Source: Lysobacterales bacterium
GTDB lineage: Bacteria > Pseudomonadota > Gammaproteobacteria > Xanthomonadales > Marinicellaceae
Assembly (NCBI GenBank): GCA_027067055.1
Contig: JAMOMK010000086.1
Coordinates: forward strand, 1-64,000
Length of the DNA: 64,000 bases
Reading direction: 5' to 3'
Part shown: positions 19,175 to 28,217 of the stretch, one piece after another
How positions within the stretch are numbered: position 1 is the first letter of the stretch
How the letters are laid out: each line of letters starts with the position of its first letter
Notes under the pieces: generated by a model
Database searches by the model: none
Seen by the model: the letters and a program-made list of their open reading frames with translations, nothing else
What the model was told of the DNA's origin: nothing
Position numbers and translations under genes: made by a program

Positions 19175-19426
19175 TTATTCAAATCCGTCTTCAAAGACAA
19201 AGTCATTGAATGACTGCCAAAAACCACCATTAAGTGTGTAGTTACCATTTGCTTGTATGACACTAGCATCTACTTGGGCTATGCTGACAACCATTTCATA
19301 GCTCCCTCCGAACATTTTTTCACCACCACTGTTTATGGTCTGTTTATTAATCTCGTACCCTGCAAAACTATAGCTAAAAACTATTAACATACTTAAAGTG
19401 GTTATTGTTTTTATGTGTTTCTTCAT
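19175..19426 (-). CDS. Small secreted GGFW-type protein with FE tail
   Basis: This 83-residue protein has a signal peptide ending near SFAG. The mature part YEINKQTINSGGEKM ... YEMVVSIAQ ... NYTLNGGFWQS matches the 84-residue protein at 30010-30264 (INSGG/ISNGG, SIAQ/TIGQ, GGFW/SGFW). Short proteins with this GG...Y...IGQ...GGFW pattern occur in several phyla without known role. It ends FVFEDGFE. It sits between the ECF sigma factor and FISUMP genes. Confidence 0.75.
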   Translation of the reverse strand: MKKHIKTITTLSMLIVFSYSFAGYEINKQTINSGGEKMFGGSYEMVVSIAQVDASVIQANGNYTLNGGFWQSFNDFVFEDGFE

Positions 19427-19614
19427 CTTTCATACCTTTACCTGCTACTTATCTTAATTATAGAAGATGAAAATAATTTAATAATCGCACAAATAAATTT
19501 CATTTTTGTACTTTAGTACTGCAATTTTTATGTAACTTTTACTAATTTTTTACTTAAAAGCTGAGGTCATTGTGCTTCTTATTTTCCCCATTACATTTTA
19601 TATACAGCATTAAT

Positions 19615-20157
19615 TTATATCATGTGTTTGGCTAGTTTTACCAATGCACGGGTTATATACATCCGAACCGAGTTGGCTGAAGGTTTATCAGTAATGTCAG
19701 CAATTTCTTGATAGCTAAATCCAAACTCCAATCGTAAAACTATGGCTTCTTTTTCTTTTTTTGATACCTTTTCAAGGGCAGCATCATAGTCAATAATAGT
19801 GTTAATATCTCGATTGTAGGCTAGTTTTTTTTCCCCAGCACATTGGATAATTGATAATTGAAAAGGCTTGTTTTTGCGCAATTCTTGTTTGATTTGATTG
19901 ATGAAAACAGTGCGTAGATAGGCAAAAAAAGCACCTGGTCTTTGTGCTTTTATGCTTTTGATGTTTTTAAATGCTAACATCAAGGTGTCTTGAACCATGT
20001 CTTGAGTATCCATAAAACCCTTTGCTTGAGCAGGAATTCGACCATGTGCCCATTTCATTAATTCAGGCTGATAAAGATTGAACAACTTTTCACAGGAGGA
20101 TTGATCTCCGTCTTTAAGTTGCCTCAATAACATTGCAGTAGTAGAAAAATTATTCAT
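19615..20157 (-). CDS. ECF-type RNA polymerase sigma factor
   Basis: This protein of about 180 residues has region 2 (MKWAHGRIPAQAKGFM, then MDTQDMVQDTLMLAF, the core-binding and -10 recognition helices, and GAFFAYLRTVFINQI) and region 4 (KEKEAIVLRLEFGFSYQEIA with a following recognition helix). The DTQDMVQDTL version of region 2 is typical of ECF groups encoded near Ser/Thr kinases rather than anti-sigma factors. No anti-sigma gene is adjacent, while a transmembrane Ser/Thr kinase is encoded in the same block, so control by phosphorylation is a reasonable inference, as known for EcfP/PknT in Vibrio. The start at 20157 is chosen over 20196 because the extra residues look non-conserved; neither has a good ribosome binding site. 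Confidence 0.82.
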   Translation of the reverse strand: MNNFSTTAMLLRQLKDGDQSSCEKLFNLYQPELMKWAHGRIPAQAKGFMDTQDMVQDTLMLAFKNIKSIKAQRPGAFFAYLRTVFINQIKQELRKNKPFQLSIIQCAGEKKLAYNRDINTIIDYDAALEKVSKKEKEAIVLRLEFGFSYQEIADITDKPSANSVRMYITRALVKLAKHMI

Positions 20158-20316
20158 AGGTATTATTTTAAATAAAAATAACACCTCTACTATCATATAG
20201 ACGTATGACTTTTACAAGTATTTAATATCATTTCCACAGATAAAAACCTGATAAACATCAAATTTTTATAAAAACTAAGTGCCTATTTAGTTACTAGATA
20301 CACCTTTGCACAACCC

Positions 20317-20373
20317 GTGGAACGAGTAAAAGAGTTGCAAGTAGCAGGCTATTTGACTCATTCTTTTTTCCAC
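20317..20373. repeat. Imperfect hairpin in intergenic region
   Basis: Outer arms GTGGAA and TTCCAC enclose AAAAGAGT and ACTCATTCTTTT, giving a 57-base imperfect stem between dcd and the sigma factor gene. It could be a small repeat or a transcript-end structure. The rest of the 258-base gap shows nothing recognisable. Confidence 0.3.
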
Positions 20374-20415
20374 CGCCCCAGACTTATGCAAAAGTCTCTA
20401 TTATTTTATTTTAAT

Positions 20416-20988
20416 CTACTTCATTCTCGGTAAAGTCACGCCTTTTTGTCCTTGGTATTTGCCTTTTTTGTCTTTGTAAGAAACCTCGCATTCTTCATCG
20501 GATTCAAAAAATAAAAATTGTGCTACGCCTTCATTAGCATAAATCTTGGCAGGCAAGGGTGTGGTGTTAGAAAATTCTAAGGTTACATGTCCTTCCCATT
20601 CGGGTTCTAGCGGTGTCACATTGACAATAATGCCGCATCGTGCATAAGTTGATTTGCCTAAACAGATGGTCAGCACATTGCGAGGGATTTTTAAATATTC
20701 GACTGTTCGTGCCAAGGCAAAAGAATTGGGTGGAATAATACAAACATCAGATTTTACATCGACAAAGCTTGCGGGATCAAAGTTTTTTGGGTCAACAATG
20801 GATGAGTTGATATTGGTAAAAATTTTAAATTCATCGGCACAACGCACATCATAACCATAACTCGATGTTCCGTAGGATATTTTTTTGTTAGCATCATCTG
20901 AGGAAGTGACTTGTCCATCCTCAAAAGGAGAAATCATGCCATGTTCCAATGCCATTTTTCTGATCCATTTATCTGCTTTAATTGTCAT
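20416..20988 (-). CDS. dcd: dCTP deaminase
   Basis: This 190-residue trimeric enzyme deaminates dCTP to dUTP in the cytoplasm for dTTP synthesis. Family features are present: the N-terminal [55 protein letters not shown] with the catalytic Glu, and the C-terminal [15 protein letters not shown]. Length is typical. It follows mrp by eight bases and ends a pgi-mrp-dcd unit. Confidence 0.95.
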   Translation of the reverse strand: MTIKADKWIRKMALEHGMISPFEDGQVTSSDDANKKISYGTSSYGYDVRCADEFKIFTNINSSIVDPKNFDPASFVDVKSDVCIIPPNSFALARTVEYLKIPRNVLTICLGKSTYARCGIIVNVTPLEPEWEGHVTLEFSNTTPLPAKIYANEGVAQFLFFESDEECEVSYKDKKGKYQGQKGVTLPRMK

Positions 20989-20996
20989 GTTAATTC

Positions 20997-22040
20997 CTAT
21001 AGGTTATGTAGTTTTAGTTCTGGTATGTTTTTGTTAATATCAACAGGGAATTGAGCCAGTAGTTGAGCAACTTTCATTGCCATAACTAATCCTTTTTGAG
21101 AAATATCAGAATCTACTCCCCAAACATTTTCTGGTGTGCCTTCATCCATATTTTGACGGATATTGATATTTAAAGGTAACTGCCCAAGTAGGTGTGTATC
21201 AAACTTCTTTAACATTTTATCAGCAGCGCCCTCACCAAATATATGCGATTCATGATTGCAATTTGGACAAGTAAAAACACTCATGTTTTCTATGACACCA
21301 AGCACTGGGATTTCGACTTTTTCAAACATGGCAAAAGCTTTTTGAGCATCTATCATTGAAATGTCTTGCGGTGTGGTTACCACAACAGTTGCTGTTACTG
21401 GTATTTTCTGTACCATTGTTAATTGAATGTCACCTGTTCCTGGTGGTAAATCAATTAACAAATAATCAACATTGTCCCAACGCGTTTCTTCCACCATTTG
21501 CATTAAGGCTTTGGTAATCATCGAACCACGCCAAATGGCTGGTGATTCTTCGTCAATCATATAACCCAAGGACATGCTTTGAACACCATCGGCATCAACA
21601 GCTATAAAACTTTTGTTGTCAGGCGAGGTTGGTTTGCCATAATCACCCAACATGCGTGGCATACTAGGGCCATAAATATCGGCATCCAAAATAGCAACAC
21701 GTGCGCCGAGTTTTTGTAAGGATTTTGCCAACATAACAGTGACTGTTGATTTGCCAACACCACCCTTGCCAGATGCGATAGCGATAATGTTTTTTACGCC
21801 TTTAATTGAATCAATGCCTTTTTTTGTTTTATGGGTGCGAATAGTCGTTTTAATTTGAGATTGTTCTTCATTGTAACAAGGCTTTAGAACCTGACTTATC
21901 TCCGATTCAAATCCTTGAAAGGGAAATTTTACTGATAATTGTAAGCCTTCTTTTTCTTTAACTTCAATTGACTTTCCAAAAGTCAAATCAGTTACTGGGT
22001 TTTGTGTGTTTGCCACACATTTTTTAATTTCTTCACTCAT
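20997..22040 (-). CDS. mrp: Mrp/ApbC-family iron-sulfur carrier ATPase
   Basis: This 347-residue protein has a deviant Walker A motif GKGGVGKS (91-98), [25 protein letters not shown] and the CPNC iron-sulfur ligand motif at about 255-258. These are the hallmarks of Mrp-type P-loop scaffold/carrier proteins that deliver Fe-S clusters in the cytoplasm. The N-terminal DUF59-like part (1-70) is present but divergent. The start overlaps the pgi stop by eight bases, suggesting translational coupling. Confidence 0.92.
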   Translation of the reverse strand: MSEEIKKCVANTQNPVTDLTFGKSIEVKEKEGLQLSVKFPFQGFESEISQVLKPCYNEEQSQIKTTIRTHKTKKGIDSIKGVKNIIAIASGKGGVGKSTVTVMLAKSLQKLGARVAILDADIYGPSMPRMLGDYGKPTSPDNKSFIAVDADGVQSMSLGYMIDEESPAIWRGSMITKALMQMVEETRWDNVDYLLIDLPPGTGDIQLTMVQKIPVTATVVVTTPQDISMIDAQKAFAMFEKVEIPVLGVIENMSVFTCPNCNHESHIFGEGAADKMLKKFDTHLLGQLPLNINIRQNMDEGTPENVWGVDSDISQKGLVMAMKVAQLLAQFPVDINKNIPELKLHNL

Positions 22041-23583
22041 GTTCTAGCACCTTTGCTAATAGCTGTTGTGTTGATTTATCAAGATGAACTTCTTCAAGAG
22101 TATCATCTTGTATGTGTTCAACTATATTTCGTGCAATTGTTTTGCCCAGCTCGACCCCTGGTTGATCAAAACAGTTGATGTTCCAAATAACAGATTGAAC
22201 ATATATCATGTGTTCGTACATTGCCAATAACTGACCTAATGAGCTGGGTGTTAACTCTTTGAGTAATATGGTTGTACTTGGGCGATTGCCAGGACAGTTA
22301 AATTGCTTTTCATCATGATCACTACCATTCATTAAAGCAGCAGATTGAGCGAGCATATTAATTAATAGGTATTTTTTAGATTCTGTTTGAGGGCCCAAAA
22401 CACCAATAAAATCTATTGGTAACACATCTTTACTTTGATGGAATGCCTGAAAAAAAGCATGTTGTGACAATTGACCGTGATCGCCAAACAACCAAGGAGA
22501 CGTTGAAACATCTACATGCTCGCCATTGACATCATGCATTTTGCCATTACTTTCCATCATCAGTTGTTGTAACCAAGCAGGTAGATGCTTTAAATTTGCA
22601 TCATAGGGAATAACAGCATAGGCAGTGAGGTGCATAAAATTTCGGTACCAAATTGAAACCATTGCCATCAGAACGGGTAAGTTTTGGTTAAAGTCTGCTT
22701 CTTTAAAGTGCTTATCCATTTTCTCAGCCCCAGCTAAGAAGGATAAAAATCCTTTTTCACCAATTGCCATCAATAAAGGAAAGCCAATAGATGACCAAAC
22801 AGAAAAACGTCCACCTGTTGCGTTATCAAATGGCAGAACATGACTTTCAGGCACTCCAAACTCACTCGCTCTCTTATTATTGGCTGTTGCGATAACAAAG
22901 GATTGGTTCATTTTGTTTGGTTGATAGTTGTTCTTTTTTTCTAGTAATTCTTTAATTGCATTGGCATTTTTTAGTGTTTCTATTGTTCCTAAGCTTTTGG
23001 AGCTGATACAAAAAAGTGTGCGTTCAATGTCTGTAGTATGAACAATCGCTTGCAATCTAACATCATCAATGCTGGCAAAATAAAGCACTTTAACTTTACT
23101 TTTCATCTGTAAGTCAGTCAATGCTTGAATTGCAATTTTTGGACCTAGATAGGAACCCCCTATTCCAATATTTACCACTGTTTCAACGGGCTTGTTAAAA
23201 GCAGTTAACCACTGGCCAGAAGAATAGTTTAGTGCAACCTCAAACATCTTTGCCCTGTCTTTTGCCATTTGAGCAGGTGGATTTGTTTGCCTTTGTAATG
23301 TGTGAGTCGCGGGCTTGTTCTCGGTTACATTGATGTTGTGACCAGTAAACAGGTGAGTGATTTTTTCTGATAGCTGACTGGCATCAGCTAACTTTGTTAA
23401 AGAAAGAAGAATTTCTGGAGTAATCCAGTTTTTGGAAATGTCCACAAAAATATCTTCGACCTCGAAGGATAACGATGCCGCTCTGTTAATCGATTGATTA
23501 AATAGTGCTTGTAAGTCTTTAACCGATTCATCGCGCGCTATTTTTTTTAATTGTTGCCACTGGGCTAAAAAATCTTGATTCAT
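22033..23583 (-). CDS. pgi: Glucose-6-phosphate isomerase
   Basis: This 516-residue enzyme interconverts glucose-6-phosphate and fructose-6-phosphate. Signatures include VVNIGIGGSYLGPKIA, FCISSKSLGTIET, ATGGRFSVWSSIGFPLL, GDHGQLSQHAFFQ with its active-site residues, and the C-terminal VWNINCFDQPGVELGK. It is slightly shorter than the E. coli enzyme (549). It is the first gene of the unit with mrp and dcd, with a strong terminator just upstream that insulates it from pcnB-folK. Confidence 0.95.
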   Translation of the reverse strand: MNQDFLAQWQQLKKIARDESVKDLQALFNQSINRAASLSFEVEDIFVDISKNWITPEILLSLTKLADASQLSEKITHLFTGHNINVTENKPATHTLQRQTNPPAQMAKDRAKMFEVALNYSSGQWLTAFNKPVETVVNIGIGGSYLGPKIAIQALTDLQMKSKVKVLYFASIDDVRLQAIVHTTDIERTLFCISSKSLGTIETLKNANAIKELLEKKNNYQPNKMNQSFVIATANNKRASEFGVPESHVLPFDNATGGRFSVWSSIGFPLLMAIGEKGFLSFLAGAEKMDKHFKEADFNQNLPVLMAMVSIWYRNFMHLTAYAVIPYDANLKHLPAWLQQLMMESNGKMHDVNGEHVDVSTSPWLFGDHGQLSQHAFFQAFHQSKDVLPIDFIGVLGPQTESKKYLLINMLAQSAALMNGSDHDEKQFNCPGNRPSTTILLKELTPSSLGQLLAMYEHMIYVQSVIWNINCFDQPGVELGKTIARNIVEHIQDDTLEEVHLDKSTQQLLAKVLEHE

Positions 23584-23630
23584 ATTATGGATATTTTACC
23601 TATTACAATCTTATTTTAAAACAATAAGGC

Positions 23631-23663
23631 AAAAAAAAACCCATCCAATCCTGGATGGGTTTT
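23631..23663 (-). terminator. Strong rho-independent terminator
   Basis: Read on the minus strand, AACCCATCCA-GGAT-TGGATGGGTT is a perfect ten-base-pair stem followed by a run of T. It lies about 190 bases beyond the pcnB-folK stop and just before pgi. The region 23664-23851 between them holds no gene I can support. Confidence 0.8.
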
Positions 23664-23851
23664 ATTAATGCTATATTTTTATTTTGCCCTGTATTGTTTT
23701 GTAGATGGAAATGAAAAGTAACCTGCTTCAAAACATGCGTCTATATTAGCAATGCTTTGGTATTTATGCAACTCTTTGTTGTCTTTGCTTGAAATAGCTG
23801 TATTTTTGTCTCAAATAAGCAACCTTTATACAAAATGTTGCTTAAATACCA

Positions 23852-25600
23852 CTATATTTTCCTGATAATACTGCTTTCTTCTTCTTTATTATCAGAATAA
23901 TTTGTTAATTTCCCTTTTTTTGGAATGATGATTTCATTATTTAATTCAAGTAATGGAACAATGACGAAATTTCTTTCGGTTATATAAGGGTGAGGAATTT
24001 CCAGTTGTTGTTGTTTTACCACATTGTTACCATAGAGCAAGATATCAATATCAATAATTCTTGGACCCCATTTTTCTCCGTTGGTTCTTCCCATTTTAAT
24101 TTCAATCTTTTTGAGTTCATCAAGTAAATCAACGGGTTTTAATTTTGTTTGTATTTTAATCGCAGTATTAATAAAGTCCTGTTGGTCTTTTTTGCCCCAC
24201 GGCTTGGTTAAATACAGACTCGCCTTTTCTTGTAAATTGATATGAGGTGATTCATCAATCAGCTTAATTGCTTTTAAAATATTAGCTTTCAAATCGCCAA
24301 TGTTGCTGCCCAATCCCAGATAGCAGGCATGTGATTTAGGACTTAATTTTATTTTTTTAATTCTGGGAGGGAAAATGAGTTCTTTTTGCTTTTGTGCAGA
24401 AAGTTTTTGGATGTCAGTCCACCATTGAGCCATTGTTTCAAGTTCAGAGCTTTCTGAGCGGCGTAACAATAAAAAATCATAAGCAGCTCTAAAACGAGGG
24501 TTCTCTAGTGTTGTAAAAACTTTCTTACCTTTCATGGAGTAAAAGCGATATTGTAATAACCAAATATGCCTAATTCCTATTTGGATAACTTTGGGAATGG
24601 CTAACTGTGTACGAGCGATAATAAAGGCGTCATTAGCGGCAGTGTTGACGGCTTCATAAAGAGGTACTTTTTTGTTTTCCAATCGATCGATTATTTTTTG
24701 TGCAAAAGGCCACATAAAACAAGCAAAAAGAAATATTGGTGTAATACTCTTGCCTTGTGCAATACGTGAGTCGGTACTGTTAAATGCGCGTTCGATAAAT
24801 GCCTTGCTTGAGGTGTCCTTATCTATAGAAGAATGAATTTTTGGAAAAATAAATTGAAACAAGTTAAATTTTTTCATTAACTTATAAGCTTCTATGCCAT
24901 TACTGCAATGAAACAACTTTACTAATTCGTCAAAAAGTCGTGCGGGAGATACGTTGGCAATTGTTTTGTGTTCTGATTGTGTGGCTTGGATGATGTTGTC
25001 CGACATTTGCAAGCCTAGTTTTGCTTGAAACCTTATCGCTCGAATCATTCGTACGGGGTCTTCAATTATACGTGTGCGATCATCACCAATAAACTTTAGT
25101 TGGTTATTTGATATGTCTTTGTAACCATTGCAATAGTCTAAAATATTGGCATTCTGAATATCAAAATACAGGGCATTACAGGTAAAATCTCGTCTTATAG
25201 CATCTTGATCTATTGTGCCAAATATATTATCCTTAACGATTTGCCCCTTTCTTAATTCGCGCTCGCCCTTTTCTTGCGCACCTCTAAATGTTGCTACTTC
25301 ATACATCTCACGATTGTGGTAAACATGGGCAAGCCGAAATCGGCGGCCAATGATTCGACATTCACGCTTAAACACATTTTTTATTTCATCGGGAGTGGCA
25401 TTGGTGGCAATATCAAAGTCTTTAGGTTGTTTATTTAATAATAAATCACGAACTGCGCCGCCAACAATATAAGCTTGAAATTTGTGTTCAATAAGTTTAG
25501 TTATTATGGCTTGTGCGGATGGTGAAATTTTACCAGTGTCAATGCCATGTTGGGACTGATTGTAGGTTTGAAGTTTGATTTTAGACAATTTTTTCAACAA
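23852..25600 (-). CDS. pcnB-folK: Fusion of poly(A) polymerase I and HPPK (PcnB-FolK)
   Basis: One 582-residue frame joins two enzymes usually encoded by neighbouring genes. Residues about 1-415 are PcnB: nucleotidyltransferase motif IVGGAVRDLLL, the catalytic DFDIA, IIGRRFRLAHVY, IRRDFTCNALYFD and EDPVRMIRAIRF, adding poly(A) tails to RNA. Residues about 423-582 are FolK (6-hydroxymethyl-7,8-dihydropterin pyrophosphokinase): CYLGLGSNIGDLKANI, PWGKKDQQDFINTA, GPRIIDIDILLYG and HPYITERNFVIVPL, for folate synthesis. No stop or frameshift separates them. The usual basic C-terminal tail of PcnB is reduced to a short linker. The start is TTG (25600 or the TTG at 25597); no in-frame ATG precedes the catalytic domain. 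Confidence 0.88.
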   Translation of the reverse strand: MLKKLSKIKLQTYNQSQHGIDTGKISPSAQAIITKLIEHKFQAYIVGGAVRDLLLNKQPKDFDIATNATPDEIKNVFKRECRIIGRRFRLAHVYHNREMYEVATFRGAQEKGERELRKGQIVKDNIFGTIDQDAIRRDFTCNALYFDIQNANILDYCNGYKDISNNQLKFIGDDRTRIIEDPVRMIRAIRFQAKLGLQMSDNIIQATQSEHKTIANVSPARLFDELVKLFHCSNGIEAYKLMKKFNLFQFIFPKIHSSIDKDTSSKAFIERAFNSTDSRIAQGKSITPIFLFACFMWPFAQKIIDRLENKKVPLYEAVNTAANDAFIIARTQLAIPKVIQIGIRHIWLLQYRFYSMKGKKVFTTLENPRFRAAYDFLLLRRSESSELETMAQWWTDIQKLSAQKQKELIFPPRIKKIKLSPKSHACYLGLGSNIGDLKANILKAIKLIDESPHINLQEKASLYLTKPWGKKDQQDFINTAIKIQTKLKPVDLLDELKKIEIKMGRTNGEKWGPRIIDIDILLYGNNVVKQQQLEIPHPYITERNFVIVPLLELNNEIIIPKKGKLTNYSDNKEEESSIIRKI

Positions 25601-25744
25601 CTCACTATTTTATTACTTTACCATTCGCTAATATAAGAGGATAATGAGCGAACTGCGTTATGATTACTTCAGAAAATTATCTAAAGTTCTCTTATATACA
25701 TTTAACGCAAGTTTAACATTTATTAAGAAAAATTGGAGAATTAA

Positions 25745-26068
25745 ATGACTTTTGTGGTGACTGAAGCTTGTATTAAATGCAAATATACTGATTGTGTGGA
25801 AGTTTGTCCGGTAGATTGCTTTCATGAAGGACCAAATTTTTTAGTTATTGACCCTGAGGAATGTATTGATTGCACTTTATGTGAGCCAGAGTGTCCCATT
25901 GAAGCTATTTATCCTGAGGATGATTTGCCTGAAGGTCAAGAGCAGTTTATTAAAATTAATGAAGAGCTTTCTCTGGATTGGCCTGTGATTACTAATATGA
26001 AGGAAGCCCCAGAAGATGCGGAGGACTGGGAAGAGGTGATTGACAAGCTACACTTGCTGGAGAAGTAA
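25745..26068 (+). CDS. fdxA: Seven-iron ferredoxin FdxA
   Basis: This 107-residue ferredoxin carries a [3Fe-4S] and a [4Fe-4S] cluster and transfers electrons in the cytoplasm. N-terminal cysteines lie in [18 protein letters not shown], and the second cluster motif is [12 protein letters not shown], followed by the acidic tail typical of FdxA. A ribosome binding site (GGAGA) sits six bases before the ATG. Confidence 0.95.
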   Translation: MTFVVTEACIKCKYTDCVEVCPVDCFHEGPNFLVIDPEECIDCTLCEPECPIEAIYPEDDLPEGQEQFIKINEELSLDWPVITNMKEAPEDAEDWEEVIDKLHLLEK

Positions 26069-26080
26069 TAAAATTTACAT

Positions 26081-26115
26081 GAGTTGAACTAGGATTATGC
26101 TCTCTAGCTCAACTC
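26081..26115. terminator. Hairpin between convergent fdxA and dsbA-like genes
   Basis: GAGTTGAACTAG and CTAGCTCAACTC pair with one mismatch across an 11-base loop. It lies between convergent stop codons and could terminate both directions, although T tracts are interrupted. Confidence 0.5.
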
Positions 26116-26123
26116 TTGGTTAT

Positions 26124-26846
26124 TTATTTAGAAACCAACCCCATTGATAACGCTTCTTTTTTAACTAAATACTTTAATACCTTTATAGTCTCATCCTTAT
26201 CTCTAATTTTATTTGAGACCTTGTATTTTCCATTAACTACCAAAGAAGGTGTTCCTGTTATTTGCATTTTAAAACCCATGTTATCAGCTTTTCGTTGAGC
26301 CGAGTCTAATATAAAAGACTCTGCAGTACTTAAAAAAGTTTCTTTTTCTATGTCTGCTTCACTTCCATACCATGTAGCTAACTCATCAATAGTACGAAAT
26401 TTTTTATGCTCTTCATGTAGCGCCTTGAATAATTGCTTGTGTGTTTGATCAACAATTCCCATTGTTTCTGCTGTTAGGAAGGCTTGTTGAAAAATTGCCC
26501 ATGCTGGTTGAAAATTAAGAGGCACTCTTTTTAATACAGCGTAGTCAGGCTTGCCTGCCATCCATTTGTCCAAGAATGGTTCAAAATGAAAGCAATGAGG
26601 GCATGTGTAACCAAAAAACTCATATACAACCACCTGCGCTTCATTGTCTGTCGCATACGGAGTTTCAAGTTCAAAATAATCCAAGCCAAGCTTGTACTCA
26701 TCTTGTGAAGCTGTTGACTCCTTAATTGCTTTTTCTTCAAGCTTAACAGGTTCTGTTTGAACAGATTCTATTTTGGTTTCATGGCTATTTTTATCACACG
26801 AAAACAAAAATATCGAGAATACCAGCGTTAAAAAGAATAAACGCAT
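26124..26846 (-). CDS. DsbA-family thiol:disulfide oxidoreductase, predicted lipoprotein
   Basis: This 240-residue thioredoxin-fold protein has a lipobox LFSC (Cys17), so it is probably a lipid-anchored periplasmic oxidoreductase. The active site CPHC (82-85) lies in EFFGYTCPHCFHFEP, and the cis-proline loop reads GTPSLVVNG. The helical insertion with TAETMGIVDQTHKQLF matches DsbA. A spacer of about 30 charged residues separates the lipid site from the fold. The start overlaps the stop of the preceding dsbA-like gene by one base. Paralogues lie at 26846-27499 and 28218-28856. Confidence 0.88.
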   Translation of the reverse strand: MRLFFLTLVFSIFLFSCDKNSHETKIESVQTEPVKLEEKAIKESTASQDEYKLGLDYFELETPYATDNEAQVVVYEFFGYTCPHCFHFEPFLDKWMAGKPDYAVLKRVPLNFQPAWAIFQQAFLTAETMGIVDQTHKQLFKALHEEHKKFRTIDELATWYGSEADIEKETFLSTAESFILDSAQRKADNMGFKMQITGTPSLVVNGKYKVSNKIRDKDETIKVLKYLVKKEALSMGLVSK

Positions 26847-27499
26847 TATTGTGTTAGCCCCATTGTTGTAACTTCTTTATTGGATAGATAGGTAGCTAAT
26901 TCTAATAAAGCAGCATTGCTACCTAATGTTTTTTTATTCGGCTTATATTTGCCATTGATAACTATGGAAGGCGTTGAAGTTATTTTCATTTTACGCATCA
27001 TGTTATTTGATTGTCGAATTTTAGAATCAATCATGAATGAATTAGCGGTTGATAGAAAGGCTTCTTTATCGACATTGAAGTTTTGTGCAAACCAATCAGC
27101 AACATCTTCGATTGTCCTGAATCGCTTATGCTCTTTGTGAATAGCATTGAACATTGGTTGATGAGTTTTTTCAATAATCCCCATTGTTTCTGCCGTATAA
27201 TAAGCTTTAGCTAAAACATCCCAACCTGGTTGAAAAACAACTGGTACTCGAACTAATTTAACATTCTTTGGTAATTTCCTAGCCCACGGCTCAGCATATA
27301 GTTGAAAGCTAGAACAATGCGGGCATTTATAACCAAAGAACTCATAAACAATGACTTGATCTTTTGACTCCGTATCAAACACTGGGTCCAAAATTGTGTA
27401 GTGCAAACCTTCTTCGTAAGCCACTTGAGCTTTAACTGGCTCTTGAGAAAATCCTGCGAAAGGAAAAGAAACCAATAGTAGAATGATTAGTTTATTCAT
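26846..27499 (-). CDS. dsbA: DsbA-family thiol:disulfide oxidoreductase
   Basis: This 217-residue periplasmic protein has a cleavable signal peptide (about 1-18) and the canonical DsbA active site CPHC (59-62) in EFFGYKCPHCSSF. The cis-proline loop is STPSIVING. It should introduce disulfides into exported proteins. It lies 26 bases after the cytochrome c4 gene and overlaps the lipoprotein paralogue downstream by one base. Which paralogue is the main DsbA cannot be decided; this one is the most canonical. Confidence 0.88.
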   Translation of the reverse strand: MNKLIILLLVSFPFAGFSQEPVKAQVAYEEGLHYTILDPVFDTESKDQVIVYEFFGYKCPHCSSFQLYAEPWARKLPKNVKLVRVPVVFQPGWDVLAKAYYTAETMGIIEKTHQPMFNAIHKEHKRFRTIEDVADWFAQNFNVDKEAFLSTANSFMIDSKIRQSNNMMRKMKITSTPSIVINGKYKPNKKTLGSNAALLELATYLSNKEVTTMGLTQ

Positions 27500-27525
27500 A
27501 TTTAAACCTCGTTATAAAATATTAT

Positions 27526-28125
27526 TTAGTATAGACCTTGGATATAACTTGCCAATGCTTTAATTTCAGCGTCACTTAAGTATTTGACCACATCAGCCAT
27601 TATTTTCCCATTGTCATCGTCTGCTGTAATTTCACCAGATTTAAAAGCAAGCAACCTTTGTTCTGTGTAAGCAGCGTGTTGACCCGCAAGTACAGGGTAA
27701 CCAGATAATGGGTTGCCTTTACCAGTTATGCCATGACAGGACATGCAAGCTGGTATTTTCAATTTGTCAACACCGCCCTGATAAATAGCCTTGCCAGTTT
27801 CTAGCAAGTCTGGATTTGCCGAACCAATACTAGGCTTTTGAGATGAAAAATAAGCAGCTAAATCTTGCATGTCAGCATCGTTTAATCCTGCTACCATTCC
27901 AGCCATAACCGTTGCTTTTCGTTGACCATTTTTAAATAATGATAGCTCCCTTGCGATATATTGTTCGTGTTGCCCAGCCAGTTTTGGCCAAACTGGATTA
28001 GCACTGTTTCCATCAGCACCATGACAAGAGGCACACATTGCCGATTTTGATTTGCCTGCTTGGGCATCACCAGCATTAGCACTTAATGCAAAAAATAAAG
28101 ACATTATAACAATAGCTTTTTTCAT
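27526..28125 (-). CDS. Cytochrome c4, di-haem
   Basis: This 199-residue protein has a signal peptide (MKKAIVIMSLFFALSANA) and two class I cytochrome c domains, each with a haem motif: CASCH (31-35) and CMSCH at about 134-138. Distal methionine regions occur at MAGMVAGL and KIMADVVKYL. Cytochrome c4 carries electrons to terminal oxidases in the periplasm. It sits inside the DsbA cluster, between two dsbA-like genes, all on the same strand. Confidence 0.92.
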   Translation of the reverse strand: MKKAIVIMSLFFALSANAGDAQAGKSKSAMCASCHGADGNSANPVWPKLAGQHEQYIARELSLFKNGQRKATVMAGMVAGLNDADMQDLAAYFSSQKPSIGSANPDLLETGKAIYQGGVDKLKIPACMSCHGITGKGNPLSGYPVLAGQHAAYTEQRLLAFKSGEITADDDNGKIMADVVKYLSDAEIKALASYIQGLY

Positions 28126-28217
28126 GATTGTTTTTACTCCTAACCGAATTTGTTATTTCAATCTCGGTATTATAAGGCGAAAACACCTGTTGCATAAAGT
28201 GATAACGCAAAAAGTTG

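Noticed and set aside
23664-23851. A short minus-strand frame ending ...CFEAGYFSFPSTKQYRAK between pcnB-folK and the terminator
   Set aside because: No ATG start, no ribosome binding site and no recognised family. It may be a degraded fragment or a chance frame.
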